From: Setaria digitata
Taxonomy: Eukaryota > Nematoda > Chromadorea > Rhabditida > Setariidae
Assembly: GCA_003640385.1 (NCBI GenBank)
Contig: RCAB01000047.1
Span: forward strand, 168,432 to 232,431
DNA: 64,000 nt
Reading direction: 5' to 3'
The first letter of the stretch is position 1. Each line of letters begins with the position of its first letter. The notes under the pieces are model-generated. The model ran no database searches and had not been told where the DNA came from. It worked only from the letters and a program-made list of their open reading frames with translations. Shown here one piece after another: positions 40,001 through 54,300 of the stretch. The position numbers and the translations under genes are program-made.

Positions 40001-43000
40001 TAAGTTGTTTCCATACTTTCACAGATTTTCTTGAAATTTTAATGAAACTCTTTCTACCCGAAAATTACTAAGTCAACTAAATTATAATTAAGAATTTCAA
40101 CTAAGAGATGTCGTTTTGCATTGAATTTTCAAAGTTTACAAATATAAAGCTTTTTCTTCCAACTCATATATCGAATTTGCCTAAAATTTTGGCAAGTATG
40201 TTTATGAAATTATTTATATAAATTATTAAATTCACCGAAGTAATCTTATATATTTCATCATAACAGAGTACATTTAAGGAAAGGAGTTACTTCTTAATGT
40301 AAACGGTAATATTTTCGTCATCTTATTAAAGACAGCTTCCAGTTAATTTTATGCTGGTTATTAACAAGAATCATATGGAGCTCTAGAAGCGATTGATCAG
40401 TCTGAATTCTCATGAAAGACAGTTCATTCCAGCAAGATAGAATCTGACTTGTACCTATCTTGAATTACATTTTTTAAACTTTTCCTTGGCATGCGTCTAT
40501 TTCGGTAATTCTAAAAATTTCGCATCACTTATTTTTTTGGACTTTTTAAAAGTGTTTTAAGCTAATGGAGCTAAAAAAAAAAACAATAAAAATAACTCTT
40601 TTTCGGAAAGTATATTTTTCAGTACTTTGTATTAACGATAGCATCGGCAATAGCACCTAAAATATTTATAAATTTTTCAACAGATATCATTTAATTATTA
40701 TTAAGAAACGATTGCATTTTTGGTGTCGACAAAAGCACAAGTAACAGCCGTTTTAATCAATTAGGAGAATAATTTATTAGAACTTCCCTCAATAGTTCAA
40801 ATTCAAGTTCAAAGTTAAGTATGAGTTAATTAGCTAGTGTTAGGTGCAGTGATTTGGCTCTTCCCTGGAAGTTTTTAGAAAAAATTGCAAAATGCCGAAT
40901 TAAATTTATTACTATTTTTATCCGAACTCGACAATAATGTCTATTTTCATTAGGTTATGGTGGATTAACTGCTAGTCCAAGTTACAATTATCATTCTGAT
41001 AATATGAAAGTCCTCTGGGACATGATCTGTAACCCAACTTTTTTTATTTCTAAAAAAAAATCTTGATAAGATGTTAAAAATTTCTCCGCTGAAAAATTTT
41101 TTGATAACTGGGTTCAATTTGGTCCCGGTTTAAAATCTAAAAAAAAATGAAAAATAAAAAAATTGAATTAAATCCTTTACTTTTTGGTGCTCTAATTGTC
41201 TAGGAATCAATTTCATTTTTACGAAAATTCCAATCTGATTTGAATAAAATTTACCCATATAAGTAATTTATTTGCATGTTAATAAAAATGATAATATAAG
41301 AAAATGAAAAATTGTGCTGAATGAAAAGAGGTAAATTTCTTCGAGAACTTAACATCTGAAATGAGGAGCTTGAAATGCTAATTACACAGATAAAATTTAA
41401 TTTGAAGTTATAAAAATAAAGGAAAGAAGCCCGAAAATGAGTATTTACTAGGAGAATTATAAAATTTGATAGGAACCCGCTTGATATTTTTAAAAACAGC
41501 ATGAATATCCGACATGGAATATTTGCTAATGGTTGAAGCACAATATGTAGAAATTGAAGTTGTGATTTTATGGCAGACGGTAAAAAGTGATGTAAATTAG
41601 TTGAGAAATTTCTTGAGAATTATATAGCATTCAAACTGGCAAAACAAATAATACCGGTATTTGTTAAGCAGTATATGTGTCTTATTTTGCATTTGCGACA
41701 GATAATAACTACCGAGGTAATTAATAGATGGATAAACTTGAGACGAAATATAAGCTTAATGAGCTTCTGAACATGTTTCTTTTCATGTCTCTAAGGACAG
41801 CACTCGCCTGATTTTAGTTTTCTCTCTAGATAAGCTGAGAACTTTCAGTCTATCAGTAATTAGTCGTTTTACGAAAGAACCTCTGTGTTGTTCATATAAG
41901 GTTACAAGATGGCAAATGTAAAGGCAGTGAATCGTATCAAATTGAATTGGATGGAAAGAGACCATTTGGGACTTTCAGTATCGGTCGCTTTCCCAATTTC
42001 TACGAAACTCTCCATCGGCTGTCCGAGGCTGCATAAATATATTTCCTGTTCTAATAGATATTTTGCATGCGTGGAAGGGATTTATCAAATTTGGGGATTA
42101 CCGAACATTGATAATTTTCACTTCGCATCGAACTCTCGATCGGTGCTACTACCATTGTTCATTAGATAGATAATTTTTGGAAGAAAGTAGCACACTGAGT
42201 CATCATAGTTTTTGCTAATGGCTAAAACTTGAGTGATGCTTAATTTCGAGAAGTAAATATGGTCCAGGTGGAATAAGTTCTGCGTCAAATTACAAATTAA
42301 AATGTTTTCTTTCGCAAAGTTTAAATTTCTTACCACGTCTTGCTAACTAGCTTTTCTTCAAAGCACTAGTTCTCATGAGTTACTAGATCTTATGCATTCA
42401 CAATAGAACCGAATGAAAATGAATTTGCCTTCCGTAAAAAAATATTAACCCGTTAGGGCAAAGTATTACTAAGCAATTTATATGATCACTGTTTGCAATT
42501 GAGAAACAAAAAGTACATAAAGTTTAAACAATATAAAAGAAGTGTTATGAGCAGAAAAGTGGGCAAAAAGCTTGCCAAGTCTGAATTGTATGCATAGAAT
42601 TATATCGAAAATTTCGAAATTTGAGCTATCTCACGGATTGCACTTTACAAAGAAAATGGATTTTAAGAAGGAAATATTACTTGTGACATTTAATAAAGGT
42701 ATGCAAATAAATCGATAGCTTTTTACTTGCACGCAATTATTGGAAATTGTCTGCAATCGATTAGTACTGAATGAGTGACTAAGTGATTTATGAGGTAAAA
42801 ACTTTGTAACATATTATAAAACTGTAAGTTCGAGCTTTGTCTTTTCATTGGAAAGAGCGACGACTACAGTGTTAATTAATCGATTTTGTTAAACATTTCC
42901 TCCTGAATTTTAGCTTTTTAAAATTTCTCAGCTAGTTTAACACCATACTTCTGCAAATTACTGAGAAGTTTAATCATATGTTTTGATTTTTACTTGTTTT

Positions 43001-43380
43001 ACTATAGTAATTGTTAATTATATGTGCCATTTTCAGAATTTCCTACAAATTTGTTAGGCAAGATGCGAAAAAAAAAAAAAAACTCAGAAAGCTTCAAAGG
43101 AAGGAAGAAGCTGAATGAGTGGATAAAAGAAGGTGTAATAATAACCTGTCAAGAGATTATTAAGCAAGGTTGTAGGAAGACAAAATAAGATAATTAACAG
43201 ATCAGCAGTAGCTAGTGATGATATCAAATAATCAGTGGAGGAACGCAGTTGCGGATGCAGAATGACGGAGAGCACAGCGAACGTGTTGCCCAGAAGGCCA
43301 AGCAAGAAAATGGCGGAGTAGAATGCGGAGTAGGTAATGAGCAGCAAGGTGGGATGACGAGTTGCTTCCAGCTCCTCCAT
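37032..43380 (-). CDS. Rhodopsin-family (class A) neuropeptide-type GPCR, 383 aa
   Basis: Minus-strand exons 43380-43146, 38482-38256, 38040-37846, 37762-37675 and 37438-37032 total 1152 bases, a closed frame. Seven hydrophobic segments are visible. TM1 includes GLLGNTFAVLSVI, TM2 LATADLLIILFCLP. Before TM3 stands WQLGAIGCK, whose Cys (about 87) can pair with Cys 171 in loop 2. TM3 ends in the DRY motif (111-113). TM6 carries FALCWLPLH (about 240-248) and TM7 NPLIY (287-291), followed by a basic helix 8 and a Ser/Thr-rich tail of about 85 residues. This pattern is that of G-protein-coupled peptide receptors at the plasma membrane. I cannot tell which ligand class; TRH-, FMRFamide- and other peptide-receptor groups share these motifs. 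The 4.66-kb second gap is one intron. Confidence 0.92.
38483..43145 (-). other. First intron of the GPCR gene, 4.66 kb
   Basis: The intron runs from GTTATT (43145) to TTTGCAG (38483) on the minus strand and joins TM2 to the TM3 entry in phase 1. It is more than ten times longer than the other introns of this gene. Open frames inside it on either strand (for example 41251-41541 and 41909-42169) show no protein-like features. First introns of receptor genes often carry enhancers, but no specific site is recognised here. Confidence 0.6.
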
Positions 43381-46300
43381 TTGCAATTAGTGCGCACGAA
43401 GTCCGTCCACGGAACTGATCCTGTGCCACTCTCGACACAACCACCTGCACATTCCCGTTCCTTTCGTAATGGTCGCCGAGCCAAGCAGCGGTCCTCTTGG
43501 CTCACTAAGACTGATCCCTACTGCTTATTTCACTATCATTGACGGACACTCAGAGCTCCACCCAGTCCGTTACGCTACTTCATCTTCCGGACGTAAGAGA
43601 AAAACCCATCAGGTATACACTTGGATGCAGAAATACCACTTACTATTATCGAGGACTCGAGATAACTTCACACCAAGTGCTAGTCAGTTTGAACTTACTT
43701 CGTCCCTGCATCTCATTTTGAGAGTATGTTCATTACACAACTTCAGCTCAAACAAGTCCGATTTGATAGTATGTAATTATAGCAAAGATTCGGAGTTTCA
43801 ACACCAAAACTAAAGAATTCAAAATTCTGTCTCCAACGTTTACCTCTGCAATACTCCTTTGGTTATACATCAATTGAAGTACCAGACTGCGAAATATAAA
43901 ATCGACCGACATGTTTTCACCAGCACAGCCAATCATATCTGAAACGGAGTAACTAGTCTGTTCAATATGGCTAAATTGATTAGCATTTAGTATTCTAGGA
44001 AGACCGGTCCTAGTTTCATCCACAAGAATAGATTATATCCAAGCAGTTGCTAAGATTTTACCTCAAACTGGGATCAATATTATATAAATATCATCCTTCA
44101 TCCATGCAATCCTGGATTTTCTAAATTCGAAAACAGTGTAATGTAGAGAATGTGGCTTGGTAATTTAAGCTTTTCAAGCTGGGAAATGTCAATTCCTGTA
44201 GAAAATCAAATCTTTTAAAAGCATATTTCATGGGAAATTAAAGAGAGTCGTACGCCGTGAATTTTTGTGCATTTGATGAAGGTAGATGTGAAAACATATC
44301 TGAAATAATTTGTAACTCAAGCTGTACTAAATATGGAGGAATCATATTATGAGTAAAAATTATATCTTCGTAGCAGCGGAAAAGTGACATCGAGAAACAT
44401 GATAAACTTGATAATTTTGCTTTTCTGCTTTTTTTTTGCATTCAGAAAATAGCTTCTAAAATCCCAGCTGGGAATAAAAGAATGTATTTGTTTAAAAGTA
44501 AACCTCTTAAGGAATTCAGCTTTCAAGGGCTCTCTATTCTTGCTATTAATTTGATTTAAGTTAGAACCTAAAGTTTACACGAAGATGGGAGGGAATAATC
44601 AGTTTCATAACTGGTGGTAATACACAATCTAAATGCAAGTATCAGAAGATCAGTTATTTAGGTGAGATTTTGAACAGTGGACTTCAGCATAAGCAAGTTC
44701 ATGTTATGCAGGTCGAGTAGAAGAAAATCGAACAGTATTATTGGCTTTCAAGAAGGCAATTAACTCAAGGAACTCTTAGGAAGTAGTTAGCCCAATTGGG
44801 GATCATTTGAACTGAAGTTCAATAAGCTAGGTGACTGCCTTGCTTGCTCAGATGTTCGATGTTGTACAAAATAGGCGCCCTAGTCCAAAAAATTTATCTT
44901 ATCCTTGCCTCAAACACCACACTTTTGCTCCAAAAAGTTTTGAAATTTCTAGCTTTAGGTAAATAAAATGATCAAATGTTGTTAATGAATATGATTAGAA
45001 ACGAAACTTTATCTTGAACTCCCTTGAAATACGATAGTAAAAAATCTTGGTTACAAGTGATAGGAATCATGGTTATGTTGAATACGCTACAGTCTCTATT
45101 TTAGAAATTGCTGTTACATTTTATGATTAACACGAATTATTTGAATTTAATTAGTGTTCCACATTAATATGTTTCATTAACATCATCATCTACCTTGCCT
45201 AAAAACTTAATAGAGTCCAATTTCTGTCTTGAATATTTTGTTTTTCTTGCACAACTTCCAGACTTAATAAGAAAACAACACGCCACAAAAAAAAAGTTCG
45301 ATTTTTTATAAAGTTCGATTTAGATGCATCTAAAACAGAAATATATTTTAGAAATGATGGTTTATGATTTTTTAAACGATTTCGCTAATAAACCAGTAAT
45401 TGTTCCAGTGTGAGAGTTAATGATAAAGTTATAGTGAGAAATAATGGATATTATCAGTTTACTATCATTTAAAAAACAGTCCGATTTGTATATTAGCATA
45501 TTTCTTGGCAATCGTTAGTTTCATCCTCGTCGTCAGTTCTGATAAGTTCACCATTCTAATAATGCTGCAGAATAAAAGTGAATATTATAAAACCTCACGA
45601 ATGAAGAGGAATCTGATGAAAAATGAACGTCCAATTCATTTCAGAACTTCTTGGGAAATGGTATCTTTTATATCACGGAAGTATTGAAAAATATCTCAGT
45701 TGTACTTTGATAAATGAACTTTAACAAACTAAGTGGACAAAATTAAAAAATATTGAAAAAAAAAATGAAACTGAACTTCCAGAAGAACTTGAAAGTCTAT
45801 TAATATAAAATCATCGACTTTAAATATTTTGATAATGAATCAGTCCTTGGCTTGAAATCTCCAAACATTACTGAAAAAGACCTTAGTCAATTAAAGTTTT
45901 TATTATTCTCTTAATGACTATGTATAATTATTATCAGCCCTCAGAATCAAGTCATTAAACCATTAAAACATATAGCGGTGAGACGCTCTCCAAATTAGAC
46001 ATTGTAAATGATTTTAGTAGTTTAAATTATGTACTTTAATGCAGCTCATCGTGGAAGTTTCCTGTTAAACATGCTAAAGGGCTAAATATCGGATGAGATA
46101 ATCCAAGAAGAAGCATTTATGGAAAGGCTGCCTTTGTGGATAAATTTTACTTTTGTAAAATAAGTCTGGTCGAAAAATTACTTAAACTGATTAGAAATAC
46201 ACAGCACTAGGTGTTGTCAGAAAAGTCTTGAGTCTATCCTGATTACAGGAATACATTTCTGCAAAGCTAATATTCTATCTGTTTATATCCTTCAAATTTT

Positions 46301-48392
46301 TCTCCGCTCTACGATAAAAAATTCTCGGTTAATGGATTTCATCAATTTAAGGTAGTTTCGAGTATTCTTTCCTGAATTCACAAGTAGAAAACTACTCTCC
46401 AATAAAACGGTAATTTGTTTGGGAGTGACTCAGTTAGCAGTTCTGGATAGATACACCTAAAGCTAGTCTCTGACAATCCTATAAGAAGTCCATTGATGCA
46501 TGAACCAATTTTTTGCTAATATTTCCAAATTAACAGCTATTCAGAGTGTCCGACTACTCAATACCAGGATTATTATAGCTGAAGTACGATGGCGTACGTT
46601 TGGGATGGTAATAAAGAGTGACTGTTTAAAAATAACTTCTATGAAATAATTTTATACCACTAGGTTTTCAATATACTTCCAGGAAGTCAGTCACACTAAT
46701 CATTAACAGATGGTCAACGATTTGATAAGCTTGTCCCGACTAACGTGTCCTTCGTGGTTTGAACGTTAGCCCTCATTACAATTCTCACTTCACTGGTGTC
46801 CGACTGTTGTTGCAGATATTGTCACGCAGTATAATAAATTTTATTTCATGTCTAGCTCGCAGATGACTGCTCAAGCATAAAAGCTAGAGAAGAGGCCCAA
46901 AATGCACATGCCCAAGCCTACAGGTTTTATGTCTTATCCTATTTTGACATTAATTAAAAACATTAACTTTAGCAAAGCCTTCGGCTTTTTAATTCATCCT
47001 TTTAACGGATCAGTTTTGTGTTAACAAGCAGGAAACAAGAAATGAGCCAGAGTTATTTTTTTAAAGTAGTGAAAATTTATCAAAAATTCCCACTTGCAAT
47101 TTATCATTTAAAAATTCAAATCGACCAAAGGCTTCCTTCTACCTTCCCATGCCGAATAGCCAGGGAAGTATTCCAAGTTTCACATTTCACAGTTTCTTTT
47201 TTTGTTCTGAGACTCATTTTCATATGAGGTAATTGGCAATGATAAAACAGTAATAAAACTTAAGACAACAACAGCGGTCAATCATCCAGAAATGTGAATT
47301 TCTCCACGATTTTATCGAACAATCTCAATAAAGTTGGAACCAAGAATTTCTCCAGACGCAAGTGAACACAACACTGCAGTTTGGACGATTCCTCATATTC
47401 ATATTTTTGATTCGCCGTTTTTTATCAGGAGATTCGCTTTAATACATGGACGAAATTGTTACATGCCAGCTAATGACGGATTCCTTGTCTTAAAAGTTCC
47501 TAAACAAAAATCGGAAATCTACCATCAGTCATTTCAAATATCACATTAGTTTACAGGAAGTACTTATCTAGCTTGCATTTTTTCACTACAGCCAGTCCAC
47601 GAAAATCTATTTGCTTCTCACCATTTATTTCCATTAAAAGAAGTTGAAGCTCGAGTGAATTTGAATTTTGTCACTTCACAAATTCAGTGAGTGCGAGAAC
47701 GAAGTTCATCTAAACTATTTCAAAAGCAAATATCTCTTTCTGAGCCATAATCGATAGAATATTAGAATAGAAAACTCCCTCCATAAATGCTTTAGCTTCT
47801 TCTCGATGATTTTATTTACTAGGCTACTAACTGATCACCCAAAAGAGAGAGACAAATACGCTTTGAAATAATTTATACAAAAGTGCAATTTTCTCTAGAC
47901 CGTTAATAAGGGAAATATCCCTTTAGGAGAATTTTGTATAATAAATCTCTCACGTAAAACATAATTGAAAATTGTTCGTTTTATCAAGTCCTTATATCTA
48001 CGCTTTCTGCTTCACACATGAATAGTAAGATGCATATATGAATGAAAGTTCGAAGTAAAACCCACATATTATTTCTAAGTAGTTTAATCCATAATGTGGG
48101 ACACGTTGAGCATATCCGGAAAACGGGGGCAGAATTCTAAATTATTTTCACAGGAAGGAACAAAATAAATATCTCTCCAACAAAGTCAATCGCCTGAGGG
48201 GAAATACTGCTATTTTTCTAGGTAACAAATTTAAATTATCGATGATTGCCAAATCTCGCCAGTACTCGTCAGTTTATAGGGTACTCTTTCTAAATTCATA
48301 TCGTTATTTAGTTCATCCTTTCTTTTTTAAAGATAACTGTTTTTTGTATCAAATCAAATCCACGTGTAATAGCGAATTTTCAGGCCACAAAC
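43381..48392. other. Intergenic region between the GPCR and the DM13 gene (divergent promoters)
   Basis: The two flanking genes are transcribed away from each other, so both promoters and 5' UTRs should lie here. The part just upstream of the GPCR start (43390-43600) is noticeably GC-richer than its surroundings; its overlapping frames are shadows. The rest is AT-rich with unremarkable short open frames. No RNA gene or repeat was recognised. Confidence 0.45.
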
Positions 48393-51300
48393 ATGATATT
48401 AATGTACTTCCTCGTGGCTACAGCTGGTAAGCTCCCGATCATGCTTGTAACAACAGAGTAAATTATAAATAAAATTCAGTGCAGCTTCAATCAACTTTAT
48501 TATTCAATTTTTGTTTAATCCGCAAGTTCATCATTCAGTTCTTCAGTTCTTGAGTAAACTGAGTAAGTCAATGACTAAGTGAATCACGAAAATTGCCAAA
48601 GACTTTTTGTTTCGTTATTGACACAGATTTGTTAATTTTTTTTTCACTTTTCTACGAAGAAAAGGAAAAAATTCAAATATACACAAAGCATCCTTTATCT
48701 GCAGGAATGGTAGTAAGTGAAGAATACAATGGTGTTAAACTGGGTACATTACGAAATGAGTCCTGTGGACTAGAAGCAGACGTCTGGATTGTTAACGATA
48801 CCACACTGCAGCTCACTAATTTGAAAAAAAAAGGTAATGGTTTAGTATTTTCATAAAAACTGAAAAGCACCGGATTGAAAAAAATCACTGTTTTGAATAA
48901 GATGAGAAAACGAAAAGGAAAAATGCCAAGAGACCCTAAAAAGCAAGCTCATAAACATGCAAACTGAATGAACGAAGATTTAAAAAATTTGGGAGATACC
49001 TAAAAGTTACTGGCTTACAGGTAGATCAGATTATAGTTTGCAATTCTTTATGGCAACGAAGCAAGCAAAAAAAGCGACAGATCTCTACAAAATCATTCGG
49101 TCATCAGCGGAGGAATATCTCAAGCCGGTGTTAGCTTTTTTTGTCAAGTTGATTCATTAAATAATAGCTACCGAAATTTCAAACCCCACTTCATAAAAAA
49201 TCTGCATTTATTCCTTTCTTTTATTTTACTTTCCATTTTTCCTTTTTTTTTTAATCAAACGAATTCACTGGACTGTGATATCTTACTTTGAGTGGAAATC
49301 TGCTTGATGGCGATTTAAAAGGTGGACGAATTGTTGTAAGAATTCCTGGAAATTACAAAAACTGGGAGTATTTCGGAATTGCAACAGACGGAACTATGGT
49401 TAGTTCACGTTGTGCTATTTCTCAAAGTAAAAAGAAAAACAAAAAAGATAAGAAAAAGAGAGAAAGGAATATTTAATAAAGAATAATAGGATTTAAGATT
49501 TCGAAAGTAGAATTTTGATATGGCAAGAAATTTCGTGTAAGGAATAACTGTGCTAATAACTTCAAAACTATCAAGGCAACTGTAATATAACGTAGGTAAA
49601 TGTGCAGATAAAATGATAGGCTCAACACAACGGCAATGAAGTGTATAAAGAAAAAAATTTCTTCGAGATATTAGCAAAGTGAATGATCTATGCCGAAAAT
49701 GAAGTCTGAACCCAAAAAATGTGAAAGATATGTACATTAGGTGAGAATTTTTTTTTTGAAGAACAGAGAACGGATTTCGTACCACTCGTACCAATCAATA
49801 ATCCCTAACATCTACCATTCATTATCTATAAGGCGAACTGCTTCCACAAGCTGTAGTTCTTCATTTTTAATATTGGAAACTTTCTTTAATGGAAACACAA
49901 AAACCGTCAGTAGCCTGAAAAACTTACTAATTATAATGGTGATTTTTTCTTCACCATTTATATCATGAGTCCAATTTGATGTCAGAAAACCAGATCTTAT
50001 ACTACTTTAAGCAGTCCTTCAGTAGCATCTATCTATTCATCGGTTTCTACAGTTCATGTCATTAGACGGTATAGCGATAAGAAGAACAAATAAACAAATA
50101 TCTGAGAAATGCATACACAAAACTATACACTCATAATTTTACCTTCAAACCAAATTCTTTGCAAAGTCTTTCACTTATCAGACTTACCAAAACAGTAGCG
50201 ATCCACCCAGTACAAAAGCCATAAAAACCAACTGTTTCTCATTCGTTGATAATTGATCCAAGTCTACTAACTTTGCTGGAAAATGAAATGCAACCAACGA
50301 GTTTTTATTTATATAGACATTGATATGAAAAACTTCTTCTTACCGTATATCGCGTCCTTAGTATAACCATATGAAAAAATGAATGAGAAACGGTGCCAAT
50401 CTTCCAATTTTCTATTTTACCAATAACTTGGCTGATTTATGTGAATTCTGTATTTGATTCTTTGCTAAGAAAAAACTATATTTTCCATCACTGTATAGAA
50501 GCTGGCCACTAACTTATAGTATTGAGAGGCGAGATGTAGTCAAAATAGTATCAAAAAGCTGCACTATATTTACCAAACGAATGACGAAATTTATATCAGG
50601 AAATGTTCACAGGCGATAATAGAGAAAGTCCCGGAAAAGAATTTATTTTTTATTTTACAGCAACTGTTGTATAAACATAGCATTCAGCACCCTTTTAATT
50701 TAATCGCTTAGGGTTACTGAACTAGAGTACTAAATTATCTAAAGAAAATTGTGGAAGGTGAATTCTTAAAATATGATCTTCTGTCTGTATTCTAAAAGAT
50801 AGCTAAGAATTCAGCCGTTGAGAATGTGAGAATACAGCGTTAAAATAAGCAGCAGTCAGTTTTCAACCAGCGAATCCTGAGATCTTACTCATGCTCCATT
50901 TCTATCAAGCAAAATTTTCTCCGCAGTTCTGAATTACTTTCCCTTCCTTCAAACGCCTAAATTTTCCTTTTTTTTTTTTCATATTTTCAGCTCTGCATTC
51001 TTTACAGTGGAATTTTATAAAAATAAAAGTATTGTAGAATTGGCCGCCACAGATTGCTGAGGAGCATTAGCATACTTTTAGGAATTGTGTTTTGTCCTCG
51101 AATTCCGTACTTGTAAATGAGATCAAGGACAGCACCAATTGTCCATCCAAAACCTTGCTGTACAGGATATTCGCCACCTAATCCAGGCCTACCATCATCG
51201 TACCGAATATCATATTTCTCCCAACATGCAGCATCCTGTAGAATAGCGATGTCATCAACTTCACATTGCATTACGCACAACACATTACATCAATCAAGAA

Positions 51301-54300
51301 AAAACGATTACAGTGAACAAAAAAATTGGATCAGAAAATAAGTTCAGGCTGCCAGCCCTATATAATGCTTCATACTTTAAACTCAAAAATAATTCAATAA
51401 TTTTATGAAACTGTTAGAATAACACTCACACAATAACATATAAGATAAAAGACAAACCATGCCCTTTATAGGATTCATCATTCCATTGTAAGTGGTGCGA
51501 ATAAACTTCCACGCCACTTTCTCAGCTATTTTAGTAAGTTCTTTATCTCCCGATGACCGCAAACTTTCCACAAACAGATGTGTTAATGGTGGCCAACCGT
51601 TTGGATAATCCCATTGTTCACGCGATGCGTTATTCAAGCTTACCGGGATGCCACCTAAGTATTTTATAAGTGAAATCTTTAAATCTGCAAATTAGAACAA
51701 GAAAATGATTTCGTTTCAATCTCTAAAGTGAAATCTTTCCAAAAATTATTTTTAAATAACTGAATTAACCTTTGAAATTGAGCACCCCGCTTTCAAGTAA
51801 ATAATGAAGGACTTTCTGAGTTGTCCGCGCATCATAGCCACCGAGTAGAAGAGGAAAAACATTGGACGGATAGAAACCACTCCTCAGCTTCTGTTCTGCT
51901 AAATCATAATCAAACCATGCTCCATTATTTTCACTCCAGAAAACCTCATTCACTGTTTCACGTAACTTCTTGTACATTTTCCGATATTCAGCTGCTTTTC
52001 TTGAAATAGTTATTACTCCCATTTACTTAAAACAAAACTGTTAGTTTGCTGCAACATTAAACTAAGTAAAAAAAAAATTGAAAAAAACAAAACACTGCAA
52101 AAGAGAGGATTTGGAGTACAGATTACTGCTTCATAAGAAAAGAATGAACAACAAACATACTCAGATTTTCCAAGTATTTTATGAAAATCGGTAAGGACAT
52201 CAAAATTCCACGCCATAAATACATTCAGATCAACCGGGATAATGTTATTGGTCCTGATTGAATTTTTTGTATCTAGAAAATCTAGGATGATTTTCTGGGA
52301 AACTCGAGATAAAAATAAATTAATAAATAACACGAAAAGATAGGACTTACCAGCATATTTCCCTTGATGTGCAAACCATCTTGTGCTAAAATCGAGTCCA
52401 GATTCGCAAGCACTAGCGATTGAAGACCAAATGAATTCAGGATCTCCAATCCCATTTAGTCCATTATTTAAATCGGTTAAGTAGTTTTCTGGACGTGGGC
52501 AACTCGACAAAGCCTGAAATAATTGACTCATAACATTTATAGTATTCTTCACTGTGGGGCTGCCAATTACTCACCCTGTATTGATATAGCTGATACGTTT
52601 GACCAGAGCGCAGCTTAACATTAACTGCTCGATTCTTCATCCACCATAACATCTCCTGGTCCATCCACGGTATCATCTCTTTTAGGAGAGTTCTATTACC
52701 TGTAGCGCCATAATAATCTGCCACCATTTGTGTAAATAGTGGAGGATGACTTCTTCGTGACAATCTGAAGTGAAACCCACGACTGAGAAACTCGTTTAGG
52801 ATTTATACATCAAATGTCATCAGAAATATCGCTAAAAACGCACTTCACTCAAAATATGAACTTTTACATAGAACAGCAGTAAACAGATCATAGGTCTCCA
52901 GTAAAGTATAAAAACCTACTGTACACTACCCGAATTCGGAATATAACCATGAAACCGCACAACACTAGCTAGATTTTCAAGAATTTGCCGAACACTCGTT
53001 GACATGTTTGAGAACAACAGTCCTAAAAATGCAACAATTCATCGGTACATATTGAAGCTTTACTATTTTTTTTTTGCCCTGTAGTTTGGTTATATATATG
53101 CTAACCTTTGTTGATCCAGTATGAATCCCAGTAAAAATATATTTGAAATGAGCCACCAGGCACTATAAATGCATTTGGAACGGGCAGAACCGGGAACAAA
53201 TAAGGAGTTTGATGCACTTGTTCCACAAACTCTCGTGCCAGGACTTTCCATAAATCATTCAATTTACGAGCAAACTTTCTGAAACCCACGGTCTTTAAAG
53301 CTTTAATAACTTGAAACAGGTAAGGAAAAGAGACAAGAAGCAACATGGAGTACTATTTCGCATATCAGCATATTTAAAGAAGATTTACTTCAGTGATGCG
53401 TCATGGATTCGTCTTATATTTCCCGGTAGCTCGGTCCAATCCACCAGAGTCGCCTGCCTAAGATAACTTATATTTGCAAAATTTTCGGCACAAAACTTTT
53501 GAAACTGTCCTCGTTTTAACGGATAGGTGAGACTGAAAATAAATAGTAATTTGTGCTTAATCATAATTGATTTATTTCATTGCCTATGAAGGTAACACTG
53601 CTGAATAATTAGACAAGATCTGTAACATTGCAGCATACACCATAGATGCATAGTCTTGTTGAATATTTGGAAAGGAATGAAACGTCTGATAAAAATTATA
53701 GAAAAACAGCAAATTACAGCAGAATTAACCGTATAGTAAGGTTTAATTCCTTTCAATTTTTTAATCTAAATAACTCACTTATTAAACTGCTCCAGAATAT
53801 GTTCAGGTGATTTAAGCATCATATTACCAGGACATGTTCCCTGCATACCGAACATCCAAGTAGTATGAATTAGCTTTCCGGAACAATAAATTTGAGACAA
53901 CGGCCCTAGACAAACTGGCTGCGAGCAGTTCGGTTCAACGGGCACATCGACTAGTGTCACTACTTTCTCTTTCTGCAAACCTCAGAAATAGTAGAATGAA
54001 TATATGACATGAAAGAGGAATGAGGAAATTTTCCAGAGTAACAATCAATATGTTAGGAAATTACTGACATAAATGGAAAGAGTGGAATAAATATGACAAG
54101 AAATAATAACTTACTGCAGGTTTAGGTTCATTCCATGCGGCTATGAATAAAATCTGGGTTCCACGTAATCCATTTAAAAAGAGCACACATATTACATATA
54201 TTAAACCTTCCATTCTACTACATTACATTTGAAATTCACTACCGAGGATATTTAAACAGGATTCAGTATTGATGAAGTCTGATATTTCACAAAAAGAGAT

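Noticed and set aside
43224..43813. Several overlapping frames on both strands near the GPCR start
   Set aside because: They are shadows of exon 1 of the receptor and its GC-richer 5' flank; only the frame with TM1 and TM2 is protein-like.
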